Of a stretch of 33,119 nucleotides of DNA, positions 30,318 to 33,119 are shown one piece after another. Below the pieces are notes generated by a model. That model was not told the origin of the DNA. It saw nothing but the letters and a program-made list of their open reading frames with translations, and ran no database searches. The DNA is taken from positions 1 through 33,119 of the forward strand of contig CAZHGP010000011.1 in NCBI GenBank assembly GCA_964532175.1, given 5' to 3'. The stretch comes from JAVZCJ01 sp964532175 (GTDB lineage Archaea > Thermoproteota > Nitrososphaeria_A > Caldarchaeales > JAVZCJ01). Position 1 is the stretch's first letter; the number at the start of each line of letters is the position of its first letter. The translations under genes and the position numbers were made by a program.

Positions 30318-30977
30318 ATGAAGAGGAATTTAAAAGAAGAGATTCTAGGAAAATTAAAAGAAAGTATAGCAAATTGCGATATTGAAATGACAAAAAATAT
30401 GGCAAAAGAAGCTTTAAAAGCAAATATACCGCTTTCTGAAGTGATTTTTAATGGTTTAGTAAAAGGATTAGAAATTGTAGGAGAAAAATATGAGAAAGGA
30501 GAATATTTTTTAGCAGAACTTATAATGGCTGGAGAAGCCATGCATGAAGCATTAAATATTTTAATTCCAAAGCAAGATATTATTAAAGAAAAAGTTCCAT
30601 CAAAAGGAAAAATTGTTATTGGAACAGTTGAAGGAGATATACATGATATAGGTAAATCTCTAGTTTCAATTTTTTTAAGAGCTGCTGGATATGAAATTTA
30701 TGATTTAGGTGTGGATGTTCCAGCTGAAAAATTTATTGAGAAAATAAAAGAAACAAATGCTAATATTTTAGCTTTATCAGCTCTTCTTTCAACAACTATG
30801 ATGAATATGGCTAAAGTTATTGAAGCTTTAAAGAAAGAAGGTTTAAGAGATAAAGTAAAAGTTATTATTGGCGGAGCACCTTGTGATCTTGAATTTGCAC
30901 ATAAAATAGGAGCTGATGGTTATGGAAAAGATGCTTATGAAGCAGTAAAAATAGTTGATGAATTAATGAAAAAATAA
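30318..30977 (+). CDS. Corrinoid (cobalamin-binding) methyltransferase protein
   Basis: Cobalamin-carrying protein of the MtaC/MtbC/MtvC class, which accepts a methyl group on cobalt from a substrate methyltransferase and passes it to a second one. Seen: an N-terminal helical cap domain (LKESIANCDIEMTKNMAKEAL to LAELIMAGEAMHEAL), then the B12 Rossmann domain with the lower-axial His in GDIHDIGKSL (His109 from this start), DLGVDVPAEKF, SALLSTTMMNM and IGGAPC. Length 219 fits. The start given is the ATG at 30318 because the TATA box places transcription near 30290; the ATG at 30282 would add 12 residues of unconserved type. It is paired with a UroD-family methyltransferase 18 bp downstream. Confidence 0.92.
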   Translation: MKRNLKEEILGKLKESIANCDIEMTKNMAKEALKANIPLSEVIFNGLVKGLEIVGEKYEKGEYFLAELIMAGEAMHEALNILIPKQDIIKEKVPSKGKIVIGTVEGDIHDIGKSLVSIFLRAAGYEIYDLGVDVPAEKFIEKIKETNANILALSALLSTTMMNMAKVIEALKKEGLRDKVKVIIGGAPCDLEFAHKIGADGYGKDAYEAVKIVDELMKK

Positions 30978-30995
30978 AAAGATATGGGGATATAA

Positions 30996-32162
30996 ATGAT
31001 TCCAAGAGAAAGAGTAATTAAAGCAATCGAGCATGAAGAACCAGATAGAGTACCGATGTCACTTTGGTTAACAAAAGAAGCTTATGAAAATATTAAAAAT
31101 TATCTAAATTATAGAGATATTGAAGAAAATATTTTATGGGCTTCAGATAAAGCATTCTATATTTCAAAAAAGCTTGTTAAAAGATTAAATTTAGATATTG
31201 TTCAAATACACCTTCCTCCTCCAATAGATTATAAACCTAAAACTTGGCCTGATGGAAGTTTTGAAGGGCCAACAGGATTTAGAACAAAAAAAGTTGGTTT
31301 ATATTATGAATATACACTTTATCCTACTCTCTCAGATATTGAAGATGCTTCAGATTTAGAAGATAAATTTTATGAAAGGAATAAACGCCAGCTTTACTTA
31401 TTTGACCCTAATGCTCCTAGAGATATTAAACCTGTAATAAAACAAGCAAAAGAACTTTATGAAGAAGGTTATGCTTTATCTACTTTTAGTTGTCTTTTTG
31501 GAATGGTTGAAGCTCCATGGTATTATAGAGGATTAAAAAATTGGCTTATAGATTTAGTTCAAAGACCAAAAATAGCATGTAAAATGATAGAATTAGTATC
31601 AAAAGTTGTTATAGAATATGATAAATTCATCATTGATACATTAGGGGATTATCTCACAGAAATGATAGGTGGAGGAGATGTAGCTACGCAAAATTCAATG
31701 CAATATTCGCCTAAGCTTTTTAGAGAATATTTTGGAGAAGTACAGCGTTTATATGTAAATACTATTAAGAAAAAAGCTCCACATATAAAACTTTGTTGGC
31801 ATGGATGTGGAGCTATGAGACCAGTTATTAAAGATATAATAGAGTGGGGATATGATATACTTAATCCTATTCAACCATATGCAGGTCTTAATACTCCTTT
31901 TAATATGGATCCGGCTTCTTTAAAAGAAGAATATGGAGAAAAAATTTGTTTTGAAGGTGCGATAGATGTGCAAAAAACATTACCAAGAGGTACTCTTAAG
32001 GATGTAGAAGAAGAAGTAAAATTGAGAATAAAGCAATTGGCACCTGGAGGAGGCTATATTCTAGCACCTTCTCATAATTTTCAAGCTGATACTTCTGGAG
32101 AAAAAATTGTCGCAGTGTATGATTATGCTATAAAGTATGGAAAGTATCCTATTAATTTTTAA
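30996..32162 (+). CDS. UroD-family corrinoid-linked methyltransferase
   Basis: TIM-barrel protein of the uroporphyrinogen decarboxylase family, methyltransferase branch (MtaA, CmuA, MtvA relatives), expected to transfer a methyl group to or from the corrinoid protein encoded upstream. Seen: MIPRERVIKAIEHEEPDRVP start, CWHGCGAMRP with probable Zn ligands His259 and Cys261, GYDILNPIQPYAG, CFEGAIDVQKTLPRGT, and GGGYILAPSHNFQ. The third Zn ligand, a Cys near position 319 in MtaA, appears to be replaced; His350 in LAPSH is a candidate. That pattern recurs in a UroD subgroup found near carbohydrate genes (from memory). True decarboxylase is unlikely because heme-pathway genes are absent here. A GGGGAT Shine-Dalgarno precedes the ATG. 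Methyl donor unknown. Confidence 0.88.
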   Translation: MIPRERVIKAIEHEEPDRVPMSLWLTKEAYENIKNYLNYRDIEENILWASDKAFYISKKLVKRLNLDIVQIHLPPPIDYKPKTWPDGSFEGPTGFRTKKVGLYYEYTLYPTLSDIEDASDLEDKFYERNKRQLYLFDPNAPRDIKPVIKQAKELYEEGYALSTFSCLFGMVEAPWYYRGLKNWLIDLVQRPKIACKMIELVSKVVIEYDKFIIDTLGDYLTEMIGGGDVATQNSMQYSPKLFREYFGEVQRLYVNTIKKKAPHIKLCWHGCGAMRPVIKDIIEWGYDILNPIQPYAGLNTPFNMDPASLKEEYGEKICFEGAIDVQKTLPRGTLKDVEEEVKLRIKQLAPGGGYILAPSHNFQADTSGEKIVAVYDYAIKYGKYPINF

Positions 32163-32165
32163 CTC

Positions 32166-32948
32166 TTATTTTTTAGCAAGCCATTTAACTGCTTGTATCC
32201 AAAATTTTTCATAATATTTCCATTTCATGAAATTTATTCCCCAATGTGGACATGGATCTGAAGTAAAAGCCATAACTCTTCCATTACCATATTCCCATAT
32301 TGCTATAAATGGATCATTATTTTCTCCAATTGTTGCTAATATTTCAGCATTTTCCTTAGGTAAAGTTTTATTATAACCTAAAAAGGGTGGGCAATCTTCC
32401 CAAGGAATATCTTTCATTATAGGATGTCTACTATTTAATACTTTTACTTTTACTCCTTCAGGAGTTTCTACTCTATCATCTCCATTTAATATTTTAACAG
32501 GCAATATTTCAGCTACTGGAGTATTTTGCCATCCCCCTCTTCCATATCTTCCTGAAAATGTAAACCAACTGCCTGCCATAATTAAGCCTCCTCCATCATT
32601 AACAAAATCTTTTATAGATTTTAATCTATTTGGCATAGCTATTGTTTTACCCCATTCAGAAGGCATATAGAACTCTGGATAAAAGTATATCGTATCTGCA
32701 TCTACATCACTTAATATTAGAACATCATAATTTCTTAGTTCTTCTTTAGTTTTAGGAAATTGACTATAAGCATCCCAACTTGTCATATATCTTAAATTAA
32801 TGTTAGGATTTTTTTGGAAAACCTCGATAAGTGGCTTAGCTACTATGCTTACATTGAATTCTTTAATTTCCATTATGAATGGTGAAGCTATAAAAATAGG
32901 GCCTATAAGAGTTACACTATCCCCTACATAAAGAACTTTTATACTCAT
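32166..32948 (-). CDS. Glutamine amidotransferase-like protein (class I fold)
   Basis: Protein of 260 residues with a class I glutamine amidotransferase-like Rossmann fold, of the putative GATase1-like branch related to ThuA and PF07090. Seen: IKVLYVGDSV at the N-terminus, DVLILSDVDADT (about 75-86), RLKSIKDFVNDGGGLIMAGS (about 108-127), RHPIMKDIPWEDCPPFLGYN (about 174-193), and AIWEYGNGRVMAFTSDPCPHWG near the end. The nucleophile elbow reads MAGS with no Cys, so classical glutaminase activity is unlikely. Such proteins occur in sugar-use loci and may act on carbohydrates or ligands; the real activity is unknown. It is convergent with the UroD-family gene, 3 bases away, and fits the locus of the importer by position. 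Confidence 0.82.
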   Translation of the reverse strand: MSIKVLYVGDSVTLIGPIFIASPFIMEIKEFNVSIVAKPLIEVFQKNPNINLRYMTSWDAYSQFPKTKEELRNYDVLILSDVDADTIYFYPEFYMPSEWGKTIAMPNRLKSIKDFVNDGGGLIMAGSWFTFSGRYGRGGWQNTPVAEILPVKILNGDDRVETPEGVKVKVLNSRHPIMKDIPWEDCPPFLGYNKTLPKENAEILATIGENNDPFIAIWEYGNGRVMAFTSDPCPHWGINFMKWKYYEKFWIQAVKWLAKK

Positions 32949-32977
32949 TTTTCTTCAAAGATTCTTCTTAAAATAAA

Positions 32978-32987
32978 ATATATAAAT
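32978..32987 (+). promoter_or_regulatory. TATA box of the TrmO-like gene
   Basis: ATATATAAAT centred 26 to 28 bp before the ATG at 33011, so the transcript is predicted to be leaderless. Confidence 0.5.
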
Positions 32988-33010
32988 TTTTAGTAATTAA
33001 TTTTTTATTT

Positions 33011-33119
33011 ATGAATAATTATATAGATTTTATTCCAATAGGAATTATAAGAACATCTGCAAGCGAAGAAGAAATTAAAAATAGTTATGAAGGAGTTGAA
33101 GGTACTATAGAAATTTTTG
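33011..33119 (+). CDS. TrmO/YaeB-like tRNA methyltransferase, N-terminal fragment
   Basis: Open frame cut by the end of the window; 36 residues are visible. IGIIRTSASEEEIKNSYEG matches the N-terminal block of the TrmO/YaeB (TsaA, UPF0066) family, IG-x-I-R-(S/T)-x, whose members methylate N6-threonylcarbamoyladenosine at position 37 of tRNA using S-adenosylmethionine. A TATA box 26-28 bp upstream supports the ATG at 33011. It is divergent from the amidotransferase-like gene. The downstream half, with the catalytic fold, is not seen, so the call rests on the N-terminal motif and the length so far. Confidence 0.8.
   Translation, partial: MNNYIDFIPIGIIRTSASEEEIKNSYEGVEGTIEIF

Noticed and set aside
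30272..30541. Minus-strand 89-residue frame at the start of the corrinoid gene
   Set aside because: Antisense to the corrinoid protein coding region; Phe/Ser-rich translation typical of a reverse frame in AT-rich DNA.
30996..32162. Uroporphyrinogen decarboxylase of heme synthesis
   Set aside because: Linked corrinoid protein and the His-X-Cys zinc motif mark the methyltransferase branch.
1..33119. CRISPR array, insertion sequence or prophage
   Set aside because: No regularly spaced repeats, transposase, integrase or terminal repeats were found; composition is even across the window.

Overview
The window is about 33 kb of very AT-rich DNA, roughly a quarter G+C by eye, and is almost certainly from an archaeon, probably a thermophilic member of the Thermoproteota/TACK assemblage. 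The evidence is an archaeal-type sn-glycerol-1-phosphate dehydrogenase, archaeal two-subunit phenylalanyl-tRNA synthetase with an N-terminal winged-helix region on the alpha subunit, a SerK-type free serine kinase, and TATA-box promoters about 26 bp before start codons, many giving near-leaderless transcripts. Genes inside operons carry Shine-Dalgarno sequences (GGAGGT, GGTGA) lying over the previous stop codon. The exact lineage cannot be fixed from this window. No tRNA, rRNA, CRISPR array or insertion sequence was seen.

Layout. 52-1778 (minus): mobA-like and G1P dehydrogenase, overlapping by 4 bp. 2104-3311 (plus): TSUP-family permease with a DUF1634 membrane partner. 3506-6439: a membrane-anchored SagB-type nitroreductase, a DUF2148 Fe-S protein and a GH1 beta-glycosidase. 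6591-9355 (plus): a large secreted, membrane-tethered metzincin-like protease and a small tandem helix-hairpin-helix protein. 9387-14984 (minus): an eight-gene operon joining a group 4 [NiFe] hydrogenase (HycG, F, D, E-like) to HdrB-like and HdrC-like proteins and a 16-cysteine ferredoxin. 15137-16054 (plus): a membrane-anchored Lon-type protease without an ATPase domain. 16067-19324: cysteine and sulfur genes (CysM-type synthase, SerK, SufS and an 88-residue partner). 19371-19631: small unknown. 19633-22820 (minus): pheS-pheT. 22926-23565: VapBC toxin-antitoxin with a perfect 22-bp palindrome at its promoter. 23622-32948: a sugar-type ABC importer (binding protein and two permeases), a DUF5107-TPR protein, a corrinoid protein, a UroD-family methyltransferase and a glutamine amidotransferase-like protein. 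33011 to the end: start of a TrmO-like tRNA methyltransferase.

How the genes may work together. The hydrogenase-Hdr operon has complete nickel and Fe-S ligand sets and a HdrB with both cysteine-rich CCG motifs intact. It has no NuoL/M/N-type antiporter subunit, and its HdrC is split into a cysteine-free C-terminal remnant and a separate polyferredoxin. I infer a membrane-bound H2/thiol-disulfide or ferredoxin electron-transfer complex of unusual composition; this is the best candidate here for an undescribed system. A second candidate is the right-hand locus, where an importer for an organic solute stands beside a two-part corrinoid methyltransferase system, suggesting uptake and demethylation of a methylated compound such as an O-methyl sugar (inference). 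The sulfur block reads as serine to O-phosphoserine (SerK), to cysteine (CysM type, with the phosphate-binding Arg apparently conserved), to persulfide sulfur for Fe-S assembly (SufS), which fits the Fe-S-rich physiology.
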